DNA of 36,548 bases, taken from NCBI GenBank assembly GCA_938003855.1, contig CALKXD010000112.1, forward strand, positions 1 through 36,548. Reading direction: 5' to 3'. The stretch is from an uncultured Granulosicoccaceae bacterium (GTDB taxonomy: Bacteria; Pseudomonadota; Gammaproteobacteria; Granulosicoccales; Granulosicoccaceae). The position numbers and the translations under genes were made by a program. Below the pieces are notes generated by a model. The model was not told the DNA's origin. It saw nothing but the letters and a program-made list of their open reading frames with translations, and ran no database searches. This document shows positions 7,686 to 16,607 of the stretch, piece after piece; the first letter of the stretch is position 1; every line of letters starts with the position of its first letter.

Positions 7686-9965
7686 TCACAAGGCTGGTTC
7701 TTCATCGCTGGCTTCACTGTGTTTCTCCAACGCATCCAGGATACGTGGTGGAGACATGGGGACATGAGTCATGCGTACCCCGGTGGCATTCGATACCGCG
7801 TTACCAATTGCTGCCAGTGGCGGCACGATGGAGGTTTCGCCAACGCCTCTGATGCCGTAGGGATGGTTGGGGTTGGGGATCTCGAGGATCTGAGTGTCGA
7901 TCATTGGCAGGTCGGAGCAAACCGGAATTCTGTAATCGAGGAATCCTGGGTTTTGCAGGCGTCCGTCTTCGCCATAGATGTATTCTTCATTGAGCGCCCA
8001 GCCGATACCTTGCGCAGCACCGCCCTGGAACTGACCTTCAACATAGGTGGGGTGGACCGCCTTGCCAGCGTCCTGGATGACGGTGTAGCGGACCACGCGA
8101 GTCGATCCCGTTTCAGGGTCGACTTCAACATCGCAGATGTGCGTTGCGAACGATACTCCGGCGCCGTCGGCAACAATCTGTGCGTGTCCGGCGATAGGGC
8201 CACCGGTTTTCTCTGCGGTTGCAGCAATTTCTGCGATCGACAGCGGTGCGTTGTTGTTCTTGCCGGTGGCGTGTGCGTGGCCGTCCTGCCAGATCACTTT
8301 ATCGACTGGAATATCCCAGATTTGCGCGGCTCTTGCGCACATGTCTTCGATAGCGATTCGGCACGATTTTATCGCCGACATTGAGCTTGCGAATGTGCCG
8401 CGGCTACCGTCTGTCATTTCGTTGTAGCCGAGCGAGCCTGTGTCACCGATGACGGCTTTGACTTTGTCGTACGGAATGCCGAGTTCTTCGGCAACAACCA
8501 GTGACAGAGATGCGCGCGCACCACCAACGTCGATTGTGCCCACCGTCAGAGTGGCGGTGCCGTCGATACCGATATTAAGATTAGTGCATGACTGGCCGCC
8601 GAAGTTGAACCAGAAACCGCAGGCCATACCGCGACCCTGGTTTTCACCAAGTGGTGCTTTCATGTGCGGGTGGTTTTTCGCGGCTTCAAGCGTGGGGCCA
8701 ATGCCGATAGGGCCATAAACGGGGCCGTAGGAGGATTGCGTGCCTTCTTTAGCTGCATTCTTGATCCGCATTTCCACTGCATCCATGCCGATTTTTTTTG
8801 CCAGCTCGTCGATCATGCTTTCAACCGCGAAAGCAGCCATGGGCGCAGAGGGCGCTCGATAGGCAGTGGTTTTAGGGCGATTGACCAGCACTTCCAGGCC
8901 TACCGTTTTGACATTTTCAAGCTCATAACAAGCAAAGGCGGTCATTGCCCCCAACATTGCCCACGAGCCGCCCCACGGGCCACTGGTGTAGCGCAGTTCG
9001 GCTTCCCCAGCGGTAATGATGCCGTCGTTAGTGACGCCGATTTTGATGTCGATGGACGTGGCGCTGGTTGGGCCCGAAGCACGAAACACCTCTTCGCGAG
9101 TCATGACCAGCTTAACCGGGCGATTTGCCTTGCGTGACAGAGCCAAGGCGACGGGCTCCAGCCAGATGTGCGTTTTTCCACCGAAGCCACCACCGATTTC
9201 GGAGGAGGTGACGCGTAGCTTGGCCACATCCATGCCCAGCATCTGGGCGCATTGCTGGCGAAACACAAAGTGCCCTTGGGTGCAAACCCAGAGTTCGCCA
9301 TTGCCGTCGGGACTTACGCTGGCGACACAGGCGTGCGGCTCAATGTAGCCCTGGTGAGATTGCTCCGTGCGGAAGTTGCGTTCAATGATGACGTCGGCTT
9401 TCTTGAAGCCTTTGTCTACATCACCATGGCCAAACTCACTGCGCCTGGAAATATTAGACGCTTTGGTGGGGGCTGGATCGACACCGGCTGTTTTGCAGTT
9501 GCGGTTGATCACAGGGGCTTTGTTGGCGACCGCCAGGTCAACATCCGTGACGTGCTTCAGTAGTTTGTATTCAACATTGATAAGCTTCAGGGCGGCTCTG
9601 GCAGTTTTTGCATCAACGGCGGCGACTGCAGCGACAGCGTGACCGTCGTAATACACTTTTTTGCGAGCCATGCAGTTCTCGAGAATTTCGGCCAGCTCTG
9701 TATCGGTTTTGCTGATGTCTTTAAAATCTTTGCTGGTGATAACCGATTTGACGCCCGGCAGTGCTTCGGCTTTGGAGGTGTCGATGCTTTTTATCGAGGC
9801 ATGTGCATGTGGGCTGCGCAGGATTAATCCAACCAGTTGCCCGGGCATGTCGAAGTCGGCGCCGTAGCGGGCGCGCCCGGTGACTTTATCAATACCGTCA
9901 GGGCGAACCGGCCGCGTGCCGACAGATTTGAATTCACGTTTGGTGAAAGGAGTTTCTTTACCCAT
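7686..9965 (-). CDS. Molybdenum hydroxylase large (Mo-pterin) subunit, xanthine dehydrogenase family
   Basis: A 759-residue catalytic subunit of the xanthine dehydrogenase/aldehyde oxidoreductase family, which hydroxylates aldehydes or N-heterocycles with water as oxygen donor. It opens with the a/b-hammerhead domain (VGTRPVRPDGIDKVTGRARYGADF), followed by the cofactor-binding motif GGGFGGKTH, the substrate-side loop AYRAPSAPMAAFA, and the catalytic Glu710 in GIRGVGETSIVPP near the C-terminus. The YRAP loop lacks the AYRCSFR signature of CO dehydrogenase, so CO oxidation can be excluded. Xanthine, nicotinate, aromatic aldehyde or another heterocycle all remain possible. Its start lies 4 bases after the iron-sulfur gene stop. 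No signal peptide is seen, so it is probably cytoplasmic. Confidence 0.92.
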   Translation of the reverse strand: MGKETPFTKREFKSVGTRPVRPDGIDKVTGRARYGADFDMPGQLVGLILRSPHAHASIKSIDTSKAEALPGVKSVITSKDFKDISKTDTELAEILENCMARKKVYYDGHAVAAVAAVDAKTARAALKLINVEYKLLKHVTDVDLAVANKAPVINRNCKTAGVDPAPTKASNISRRSEFGHGDVDKGFKKADVIIERNFRTEQSHQGYIEPHACVASVSPDGNGELWVCTQGHFVFRQQCAQMLGMDVAKLRVTSSEIGGGFGGKTHIWLEPVALALSRKANRPVKLVMTREEVFRASGPTSATSIDIKIGVTNDGIITAGEAELRYTSGPWGGSWAMLGAMTAFACYELENVKTVGLEVLVNRPKTTAYRAPSAPMAAFAVESMIDELAKKIGMDAVEMRIKNAAKEGTQSSYGPVYGPIGIGPTLEAAKNHPHMKAPLGENQGRGMACGFWFNFGGQSCTNLNIGIDGTATLTVGTIDVGGARASLSLVVAEELGIPYDKVKAVIGDTGSLGYNEMTDGSRGTFASSMSAIKSCRIAIEDMCARAAQIWDIPVDKVIWQDGHAHATGKNNNAPLSIAEIAATAEKTGGPIAGHAQIVADGAGVSFATHICDVEVDPETGSTRVVRYTVIQDAGKAVHPTYVEGQFQGGAAQGIGWALNEEYIYGEDGRLQNPGFLDYRIPVCSDLPMIDTQILEIPNPNHPYGIRGVGETSIVPPLAAIGNAVSNATGVRMTHVPMSPPRILDALEKHSEASDEEPAL

Positions 9966-9969
9966 GGAA

Positions 9970-10443
9970 TTAAGCCCTTCTCATTTGTGCGGCGGCGTCT
10001 TGCACGGCGCGGACTATTTTGTCGTAGCCCGTGCAGCGACACAGGTTGCCGGCCAGTGCGTAGCGGATTTCTGATTCGGTGGGGTTGGGGTTTTTTTCCA
10101 GCAGGACCTTTGCCGCAACCAGAAACCCGGGAGTGCAAATGCCACATTGGAGTGCAGCATGCTCAAGAAACTTCTGCTGCAGCGGGTGCAGTTTTTCACC
10201 ATCACTCATGCCTTCAACCGTTTCGATAGAACGGCCTTGCGCTTCTGCGCCGAGTACCAGACAGGAGCACACCAGTGCACCGTCAAGAGTGATACTGCAA
10301 GCGCCGCAATCGCCGGTGCCGCAGCCTTCTTTGACGCCGGTCATCGAGAGTCGGTTGCGCAGTGCGTCGAGCAGGGTTTCATCAGCTTCACAGCTGAAGT
10401 CGGTTGCGTCACCATTGATGGTGGTAGAGACGAGCATAGCCAT
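9970..10443 (-). CDS. Molybdenum hydroxylase [2Fe-2S] subunit
   Basis: A 157-residue electron-transfer subunit with two [2Fe-2S] clusters. The plant-ferredoxin-type N-terminal domain has Cys41, Cys46, Cys49 and Cys61 in the pattern C-G-x-G-x-C-G-A-C. The helical C-terminal domain has Cys100, Cys103, Cys135 and Cys137 (QCGIC and CRC). All eight ligands are present, so the subunit should be functional. Its ATG overlaps the stop of the FAD-subunit gene by one base (TAATG), and the large subunit begins 4 bases after its own stop. The gene order FAD, FeS, Mo is that of CoxMSL/XDH-type operons. Confidence 0.93.
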   Translation of the reverse strand: MAMLVSTTINGDATDFSCEADETLLDALRNRLSMTGVKEGCGTGDCGACSITLDGALVCSCLVLGAEAQGRSIETVEGMSDGEKLHPLQQKFLEHAALQCGICTPGFLVAAKVLLEKNPNPTESEIRYALAGNLCRCTGYDKIVRAVQDAAAQMRRA

Positions 10444-11306
10444 TATTTTTTTCCTCCGGCACGGGCATAGGCGCTTTCAGCGGCGCGTCGGCCAAGCACT
10501 GCGGCAACTTTGGTTCGGTAAGCGACGGTGCCGCGTTTGTCATCAATCGGGTTACAGGCGGCCGAGCAGGCACTTGCCAGTTTTGCGAGTGCTGCATCGT
10601 CGAGTGTGGTGCCGATAATCGCCTTGGCAGCGGCAGGTACCAGCAACGCCCTGGGGGCAACAGCGCCGAGTGAAACACGAGCGTCTTTGATCACGCCTTT
10701 GGCGCCAAGGGTCAGGTTGACGGCTGCACTGACAACGGCAATATCCATTTCGGTGCGGGGTGTAAATCTCAGGTAGGCGTCAGCGGACTTTGCGCTGCGT
10801 GCCGGTAACCGAATGGACTCAACGACTTCGCCTTTTTTCAGTGATGTTTTGCCCGGCCCGGTACCGATTTTGGCAACATCGACGTCACGCTCGCCTTTGG
10901 GTCCGTGAACGACTGCGACGGCATTGGCGGCGATCAGGGCAGGCACGCTGTCTGCGGCCGGAGAAGCGTTGCACAAATTACCGACGATGGTGCAGCGCCC
11001 CTGAATCTGATCAGAGCCAATCAAGTTGGCAGCCTCCACCACACCTGGCCAGGCTTTTCTAAGTGCCACATGCTCACCGAGTTTGGCACACGATACGGCT
11101 GCCCCGATGATGAAACCGTCAGCCGTTTTTTTGATACCGTTCATCTGCTTGATGTGTTTTATATCGACGATGACATCGGGCTCAACGTAGCCACCTTTCA
11201 TGCGAACCAGCAGATCGGATCCGCCGGCCAGCACATGCACACTTCCTTTGGACTTTGACAGTAGCGCGACGGCGTCAGCGGTATTCTCCGGAGCAAGATA
11301 TTGCAA
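10443..11306 (-). CDS. Molybdenum hydroxylase FAD-binding subunit
   Basis: A 287-residue flavoprotein subunit of the CoxM/XDH FAD-binding family that passes electrons from the iron-sulfur subunit to the final acceptor. Family motifs are AGGSDLLVRMKGG (FAD pyrophosphate loop) and VGNLCNASPAADSVPALIA, which also contacts FAD. The start is TTG at 11306, with AGGA about 7 bases upstream. No ATG lies in a better position. It is the first gene of the operon, divergent from the GST-like gene, and the promoter should fall within 11307-11485. Sequence gives no clue to the electron acceptor. Confidence 0.92.
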   Translation of the reverse strand: MQYLAPENTADAVALLSKSKGSVHVLAGGSDLLVRMKGGYVEPDVIVDIKHIKQMNGIKKTADGFIIGAAVSCAKLGEHVALRKAWPGVVEAANLIGSDQIQGRCTIVGNLCNASPAADSVPALIAANAVAVVHGPKGERDVDVAKIGTGPGKTSLKKGEVVESIRLPARSAKSADAYLRFTPRTEMDIAVVSAAVNLTLGAKGVIKDARVSLGAVAPRALLVPAAAKAIIGTTLDDAALAKLASACSAACNPIDDKRGTVAYRTKVAAVLGRRAAESAYARAGGKK

Positions 11307-11485
11307 TGTCTTTTCCTGTTAGCAATCGACCTCGCAAGTGTGTTTCATCTCTGGTGCAGGGTCAATAGATGATAAGCCGTGGTTTGCGGCGGGGGCGGTT
11401 GTCCAAAGCGTCGGCCGTTGTGCTGCGCCGTGTCGTGCCCTGGACCATAATGCAGTACCGATCGGTTTCCTCTACAGTGTCCCGC

Positions 11486-12160
11486 ATGATGCACCCCGTA
11501 CTCTACAGTTTCAGACGTTGTCCCTATGCCATTCGTACCCGCATGGCACTGTTGATTGCCGGGCAGATGGTTGTGGTCAGAGAGGTACTGTTGCGGGAAA
11601 AACCTTGTGCCATGCTGACGGCGTCGTCAAAAGGAACCGTGCCGGTGTTGGTGATGCCGGACGGCGGTGTGCTGGAAGAGAGTATTGACATCATGCACTG
11701 GGCACTTCGGAACGCAGATGATCCAGCGTTGTTATCGGGGAGGGCTGGCAGTATGACGGTGCAACAAGCGCTTGTTGATCGTAATGATCGTGAATTTAAA
11801 CACTGGCTTGACCGCTATAAATACCATGTGCGCTTTCCCCAGGCGGAGCAACTGTACTATCGCCGGCAGGCAGAAACGTTTCTGCAGTTGCTGGAATCGC
11901 ACCTGTGTAGTCACCGATTTTTGTTTGCCGACGAAATGCTGTTTGCCGATGTCGCACTGATGCCGTTTGTCCGGCAGTTTGCGGCGGTCGAACCGCAGTG
12001 GTTTGATCAGTGCGACTACAACAGGGTGCGAGGCTGGCTGAATCGGCTGACGTCAACTGCGGTATTCAAGCGCGCAATGAAAAAGCAGATTGTCTGGGAC
12101 GCTGACAATTCAGCTGAAACCCAGTTTTTGCTTAATCCCCTGTCCGGCTCAATGTCTTAA
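11486..12160 (+). CDS. Glutathione S-transferase-like protein
   Basis: A 224-residue soluble protein with an N-terminal thioredoxin-fold GST domain. The catalytic-type motif is R-R-C12-P-Y-A near the N-terminus, the Cys-Pro-Tyr form of glutaredoxin-like or omega-type GSTs. The glutathione-binding segment KGTVPVLVMPDGGVLEESIDIMHWAL follows, and an all-helical C-terminal domain covers about residues 85-224. The frame is open to 11369, but the residues before M-M-H-P-V-L-Y do not look like protein, so the ATG pair at 11486/11489 is chosen. Likely roles are glutathione-dependent reduction or dehalogenation, and the substrate is unknown. Confidence 0.8.
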   Translation: MMHPVLYSFRRCPYAIRTRMALLIAGQMVVVREVLLREKPCAMLTASSKGTVPVLVMPDGGVLEESIDIMHWALRNADDPALLSGRAGSMTVQQALVDRNDREFKHWLDRYKYHVRFPQAEQLYYRRQAETFLQLLESHLCSHRFLFADEMLFADVALMPFVRQFAAVEPQWFDQCDYNRVRGWLNRLTSTAVFKRAMKKQIVWDADNSAETQFLLNPLSGSMS

Positions 12161-12567
12161 GCGCATTGAACTCAAACCCGTTGCCGTATGTGGCGGTTCG
12201 GGGCTGAAAGTGACATCGATTGCCGACCGGTCTGATAAAGCCAGCCAGGTTATTCTCGTATAACAGTCGCGCGCTGATGGGGCGGTTTTATCGAAGCTGT
12301 CGCTGCCTGCGCTGAGATTTAGGGTAAACTATCCGGCGCGGGCTGAAACTTTTTCTGGTGTCGCCCCCTATCGGGACGCCGCTGCTTTTCACCGCAGTTT
12401 TGCCTGTGATTAAAACAGCAAAAGCCGCACCTGCGGGTGTCTGTAGAAATCGATAGCCTATGCCGGCCAGGCGGATGCGCCTGATCGCTTGAAAATACCC
12501 CGCGGAAGCATAATCCCTGAATTCTGCTTCCTTGAATTTATACCGGAAACCTGATGGCGCAGCTTTC
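12161..12567 (+). other. Non-coding interval before the histidine kinase gene
   Basis: About 400 bases with no convincing gene. A minus-strand open frame (12288-12623) runs through it into the kinase start and is probably chance. The kinase frame itself extends upstream to a TTG at 12532, but the membrane segment begins right after the ATG at 12568. I see no clear promoter, operator or terminator. Confidence 0.35.
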
Positions 12568-14148
12568 ATGAGACTCACCACGCAAGTTCGCTTTGCTCTG
12601 TTGTTCATTGTTGTGATGGGCATGGCCAGCGTTGCTATATCGGTCTGGAGTTTTTATCAGTCCAAGGTGTACATAGAACGAATCAATCTGGCCAACAGTG
12701 AATACAACACATTGCGTTTACTGGAGAGTCACACCTATCAGCTTTTCAAACGCTATACCGACGCACTGCTTGACAGTGACGAGAGGCCTGATGACTCCTC
12801 GGACAAACCGTCGGAACAAGCCCAGGCGCTGGTGCTGCTGCTCAGAGAAGATATTGCGACTGCGCGTGCAGTCATTCAGGAGGAGATCGACCTGATAGGC
12901 CCGCGCGAGATTGCAAAACTGGAAGCGCTCGATGATATCGAATTAAATGTAGAACTTCTTGTGCAGCGGCTTGAACGCCTGCGCTCCGGACAGGAGGCCG
13001 GTGAGATTGATGTTACCTGGGCTGATCTGTCGGCAATTATTGAAAGCGATATTAATCGTGAGTTTAAACGACAGACTCAATTGGCGCTTGCGCAGGGTTC
13101 GCTGGAAATAGAAAACACGCTCGAAAGCGTGGATCGGGAAATGTTCCGATTTGAGGTATTCTCCATATTGTTTGCAGCGATTGCGGTGGCCGCTGCCTTT
13201 GCCAGCGTCAGCATCATGAGGGCCCGGATAAGCCGTCCAGCCACCAATTTGTTGCGCGGAGTGCGGGAGTTCGGCGAAGGTAATCTGGGCTACCGTACCG
13301 GTCTTAGTGGAGTAGACGAGATTTCAACTATCGGCATGACATTCGATCTCATGGCTCAGCGAATAGGGGAAAAAACACAGGCGCTGGCGTCTGACAACCA
13401 ACATCTTGAGGAGGTGGTTGCAGACCGTACGCGTCAACTGGAGCGGCTGCTCGGAGAGGTGCGGCGGGTGGACAACAAGCGCCGCAAAATGATGGCGGAT
13501 GTCAGTCATGAGTTGCGCACACCGCTTACGATCATCAAGGGCGAAGCTGATATTGCTTTGCGAGGTGTGGAAAAGCCAGTCGAAATATATCGCGATGCAC
13601 TGGATCGCGCCCGTGAGGCGGCGACCCACACGGCTCGAATTGTCGATGATCTATTGTTTGTTGCACGCTCGGAAACCGGTGACACACAGTTAACCGTTGA
13701 ATCAACGGATCTCTATAGTGTGGTCGCGGAGACCGTCAATAGTTTTGCCCGCGATATAAGCCTTACCAGCGACGTAGACTCCGCCGACATTCAGGGTGAT
13801 TCCGGTCGCATACGACAAGCGCTGCTGGTACTGCTGGAAAACGCCAGACACCATGGACAATCGGAGGTTTCGGTGCATTTGACGCAGGCGCAGGACGGGT
13901 ATTCAGTGGCCATCGAAGATAGTGGGCCCGGTATGTCGGCGGCTGACAAGCAACATGCATTTGAGCGTTTTTATCGGGGTTCTGATGCTGCCAGACGCTA
14001 CAAAGAAGGCACAGGTCTAGGGTTGCCTGTGGCGCAGTCGATTGCCGAGGCTCACGGTGGCAAGATCAGCCTCGAGGACCGCTCAGGCGGTGGGTTGAGG
14101 GCGGTACTGTATCTGCCCTCCAAACCTGTGTTGAGGGTTGTCGCTTGA
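12568..14148 (+). CDS. Membrane sensor histidine kinase (HAMP, HisKA, HATPase)
   Basis: A 526-residue inner-membrane sensor kinase. Transmembrane helix 1 is at about residues 9-30 and helix 2 at about 195-217. Between them is a roughly 165-residue, strongly acidic and probably helical periplasmic region. A HAMP linker follows (ISRPATNLLRGVREFGEGNLGYR). The HisKA box has the phosphoacceptor His314 in VSHELRTPL, and the ATPase domain has N (ENARHHG), G1 (DSGPGMS), F (FERFYRG) and G2 (GTGLGLPVA) boxes. All catalytic motifs are intact. The stop codon overlaps the TTG start of the response-regulator gene. No ligand can be predicted from the sensor region. Confidence 0.92.
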   Translation: MRLTTQVRFALLFIVVMGMASVAISVWSFYQSKVYIERINLANSEYNTLRLLESHTYQLFKRYTDALLDSDERPDDSSDKPSEQAQALVLLLREDIATARAVIQEEIDLIGPREIAKLEALDDIELNVELLVQRLERLRSGQEAGEIDVTWADLSAIIESDINREFKRQTQLALAQGSLEIENTLESVDREMFRFEVFSILFAAIAVAAAFASVSIMRARISRPATNLLRGVREFGEGNLGYRTGLSGVDEISTIGMTFDLMAQRIGEKTQALASDNQHLEEVVADRTRQLERLLGEVRRVDNKRRKMMADVSHELRTPLTIIKGEADIALRGVEKPVEIYRDALDRAREAATHTARIVDDLLFVARSETGDTQLTVESTDLYSVVAETVNSFARDISLTSDVDSADIQGDSGRIRQALLVLLENARHHGQSEVSVHLTQAQDGYSVAIEDSGPGMSAADKQHAFERFYRGSDAARRYKEGTGLGLPVAQSIAEAHGGKISLEDRSGGGLRAVLYLPSKPVLRVVA

Positions 14149-14819
14149 ATATTTTACTGGTGGAAGATGAAAGCCGCGTTGCCGATTTTATCTCCCGGGG
14201 ATTGAGGTCTGAAGGTTGGACGGTGGAGCATGCGCTGACCGGGGAGATGGCGCTTGAGTTTCTGGCAGCAAGTGAATTTAACGTTGTTATTCTCGATTTA
14301 ATGTTGCCTGGTATTTCCGGTCAGGATGTCTGTCGCAAAATGCGCGCGCGCAAAGACTACACACCGGTTCTGATGCTTTCTGCGCTTGATGCCACCGATG
14401 AGCGTGTAGAGGGTTTGCGGCTGGGTGCAGACGACTACCTGGTCAAACCGTTCGATTTCGACGAGCTCGTTGCACGGGTCGGTGCGCTTGATCGACGTCA
14501 CAATGCCTTCATTGCTGACCCGGATGCTGACGTACTCAAGTACCAGGGTATCGAATTTAACACTCGTTCTTTGGTGGTAAAGGTCGACGACATCGAAATA
14601 GACATGACCTCCCGTGAGCGCGGTATGCTGTTACTGTTTTTATCCAACGAGGGTAGAGTACTGGGTCGAGAGCGTATCCTGAATTCGGTCTGGGCAGCAC
14701 AGGAAGATCCACTCACTAACGTGGTCGACGTCTATGTCGGCCGCTTGCGTAAAAAGCTCGGGCGTTGCGGTGAGCTAGTACAGACCGTTCGCGGGCATGG
14801 CTACCGTTTCGGGTCGTAA
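14145..14819 (+). CDS. OmpR/PhoB-family response regulator
   Basis: A 224-residue DNA-binding response regulator. The receiver domain has acidic residues in LLVEDESRV, the phosphoacceptor Asp51 in VILDLMLPG, a conserved Ser/Thr (MLSAL) and the Lys of LVKPFDFDEL. A winged-helix OmpR-type output domain covers about residues 125-224 (TSRERGMLLLFLSNEGRVLGRERIL, then VDVYVGRLRKKLG). Its TTG start overlaps the kinase stop (TTGA), which implies coupled translation and a cognate pair. The order kinase then regulator is the reverse of many OmpR-type operons. Confidence 0.93.
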   Translation: MNILLVEDESRVADFISRGLRSEGWTVEHALTGEMALEFLAASEFNVVILDLMLPGISGQDVCRKMRARKDYTPVLMLSALDATDERVEGLRLGADDYLVKPFDFDELVARVGALDRRHNAFIADPDADVLKYQGIEFNTRSLVVKVDDIEIDMTSRERGMLLLFLSNEGRVLGRERILNSVWAAQEDPLTNVVDVYVGRLRKKLGRCGELVQTVRGHGYRFGS

Positions 14820-14936
14820 CGGCGATCTTAAGCGGGCGGGAAACCAACGTCAGACTGCAATACAGAAACAAACCGTTGTGATCGCTGGTGTTAATTGAAC
14901 ATCAGTTTGCATCAGGCAGCGTTGCTGTTCAGAGTA

Positions 14937-14951
14937 AGGGTTTTCAACCCT
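14937..14951 (+). promoter_or_regulatory. Small hairpin immediately before a ribosome binding site
   Basis: Perfect 6-bp inverted repeat AGGGTT/AACCCT with a 3-base loop, ending two bases before the GAGAGG ribosome site of the amidohydrolase gene. It could modulate initiation or be chance. No T-run follows. Confidence 0.25.
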
Positions 14952-14961
14952 GAGAGGAACC

Positions 14962-16530
14962 ATGGTCAAAAGCGCCGCACAGGCCCACGCCTGCGATCAT
15001 ATATCCGCGCACCAACGCGACCTGTCCGACTGGACTTCAACCATTTTTAACTATGGTGAAACTGCCTGGCGTGAGTATCAGTCAGCGGCGTGGTATGTGA
15101 GCCTTTTACGCGAACAGGGGTTTACGGTGGAGGAGGGTTCCGCCGGCATGCCGACAGCGTTTTGTGCGCAGTGGCAAAATGGTGCCGGTCCGGTGGTTGG
15201 CCTGTACGCCGAATACGACGCTGTACCGGGGAATTGTCAAGCGCCGGTGACCCACAGAGCGGCCCGTGATGGCCTTGGGTATCATGCCGGTGGCCATACT
15301 GATCCACATTCCGCACTGGGCGTCAGTGGTTTGGGTGCGTTACTGGCCGTTAAATCTGCTATGCAACGTTATGGAATCACCGGCGGTTTGCGTTTTACCG
15401 GTGAGCCTGCCGAGAAGGTTCGAGGCTCTAAACCGATTCATGCGGCTGCCGGTTATTACGATGGATTGGCGGCGATGATCTCTTTTCATCCGTTCTATAT
15501 GCTGCCGCTGTGCAATACCGTCAGATGGGATACCCATTGCGGTGCGGCGTATTCAATGGTGTACCGGTTTACTTGCGATGACCCCGGGAATTGGGGGCAT
15601 GGCGACGGCGCGCCGATTCCACAGTCGCACAGTGCAGTACGGGCACCCGGTGCCAATGACGCGCTGATGATGATGTACCTGTCCAGCAAAGCTCTGCGCG
15701 ATTCCATGTTGCCGCATCAGGGCGGTTGGTCAATCTCCGAAGCTATTCTCACCGCCGGGCAGGCCACCGCTGATAATCTGCCCGCAGCGCTGGCAGAAAT
15801 CCAGTACATGATACGGGTGCCGGAGATAGCGATGGCCGAGCAAGTGACAGCGGTACTGGATAAAAATGCTGCTGCGGCGGCAGCGATGTCAGGATGTCGG
15901 TGGGAGAGACAGTGGGTCAGTAAAAGTCGCCCGGGCCTGGCAAATCATACTATGGCATCGGTTGTCTGGGAGTGCCTGCAGTCAGAGGGTGCACCACACT
16001 GGGATGATGAGGCTCGGGCTTTAGCCAGAGAGATCCAATCCAGTGCCGGTCATGCAAAGATGGACGATCCGTTTCTAGCCGAGTGTCAGCAACTCATCAG
16101 TCCGCAACAGGCGGAAGCGATTCTACGTCAGGATCTGCCCCCATCGCAGTTAAATTCAACCTCGGATGACTACACAGATATGACCTGGCATGCGCCGACG
16201 GCAAGGTTTTACATTGCCCGTCCAGCACTTCGTGCAGCGAGTGGCAAAGGCTATCCGTCGTGGGTGATGAATGCGCTTGGTGGTATTCCCGAAACCATCG
16301 ATCCGATGGTGCAAACAGCCGCTAAAGTGATAGCGGGGGCAGCATTACGTGTTTTGGAGGACCGTCTGGTAAGAGAGGCGGCGGCCGGCGAGTTTGTCCG
16401 CCGAACCGGCGGGGGGATAGGCGGAGACAACTGGGTAGCACCGCTGTGCGATTATGAACCGCCGATTCATTTGCGCTGGCCGGAGTACATTGAAACGGTC
16501 CGGGGGCGGGACTGGTGGATACCAGCATGA
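14962..16530 (+). CDS. M20-family amidohydrolase, AbgB-like
   Basis: A 522-residue metal-dependent amidohydrolase/carboxypeptidase of the M20D type, related to the p-aminobenzoyl-glutamate hydrolase subunit AbgB and to indole-acetyl-amino-acid hydrolases. Recognisable segments are GLYAEYDAVPGN (family LxEYDALPxxGHACGH region), GHTDPHSALGVSGLGALLAVK, TGEPAEKVRGSKPIHAAAGYYDGLAAMISFHP (with the family Glu-Pro-Ala-Glu) and the C-terminal S-D-D-Y-T-D-M-T-W. The early loop is longer than in AbgB and its histidines are unusually spaced, so metal ligation should be checked. ATG 14962 has GAGAGGAA just upstream. No AbgA, AbgT or transporter is adjacent. Confidence 0.78.
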   Translation: MVKSAAQAHACDHISAHQRDLSDWTSTIFNYGETAWREYQSAAWYVSLLREQGFTVEEGSAGMPTAFCAQWQNGAGPVVGLYAEYDAVPGNCQAPVTHRAARDGLGYHAGGHTDPHSALGVSGLGALLAVKSAMQRYGITGGLRFTGEPAEKVRGSKPIHAAAGYYDGLAAMISFHPFYMLPLCNTVRWDTHCGAAYSMVYRFTCDDPGNWGHGDGAPIPQSHSAVRAPGANDALMMMYLSSKALRDSMLPHQGGWSISEAILTAGQATADNLPAALAEIQYMIRVPEIAMAEQVTAVLDKNAAAAAAMSGCRWERQWVSKSRPGLANHTMASVVWECLQSEGAPHWDDEARALAREIQSSAGHAKMDDPFLAECQQLISPQQAEAILRQDLPPSQLNSTSDDYTDMTWHAPTARFYIARPALRAASGKGYPSWVMNALGGIPETIDPMVQTAAKVIAGAALRVLEDRLVREAAAGEFVRRTGGGIGGDNWVAPLCDYEPPIHLRWPEYIETVRGRDWWIPA

Positions 16531-16570
16531 AAGGTTTTTAGGCGAACGTTGTGCCTCTGAGTGCTGCTGA

Positions 16571-16600
16571 ACGGGGCACCATGGGTGCCCCGTCTTTAGT
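16571..16600 (+). terminator. Strong hairpin terminator between convergent genes
   Basis: Perfect 10-bp stem (16571-16580 with 16584-16593, arms ACGGGGCACC/GGTGCCCCGT) and a 3-base loop, followed by CTTTAGT on the plus strand. It lies 40 bases after the amidohydrolase stop and before the convergent SGNH gene stop. The T-run is short, so termination is probable but not certain. Confidence 0.6.
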
Positions 16601-16607
16601 CCGTCAA

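Noticed and set aside
7686-9965. Carbon monoxide dehydrogenase (CoxL)
   Set aside because: The active-site loop is AYRAPSAPM and not AYRCSFR; the CODH-specific Cys is missing.
12288-12623. Minus-strand 111-codon frame over the kinase start
   Set aside because: It overlaps the kinase N-terminus, shows no family features and has the look of a chance frame.
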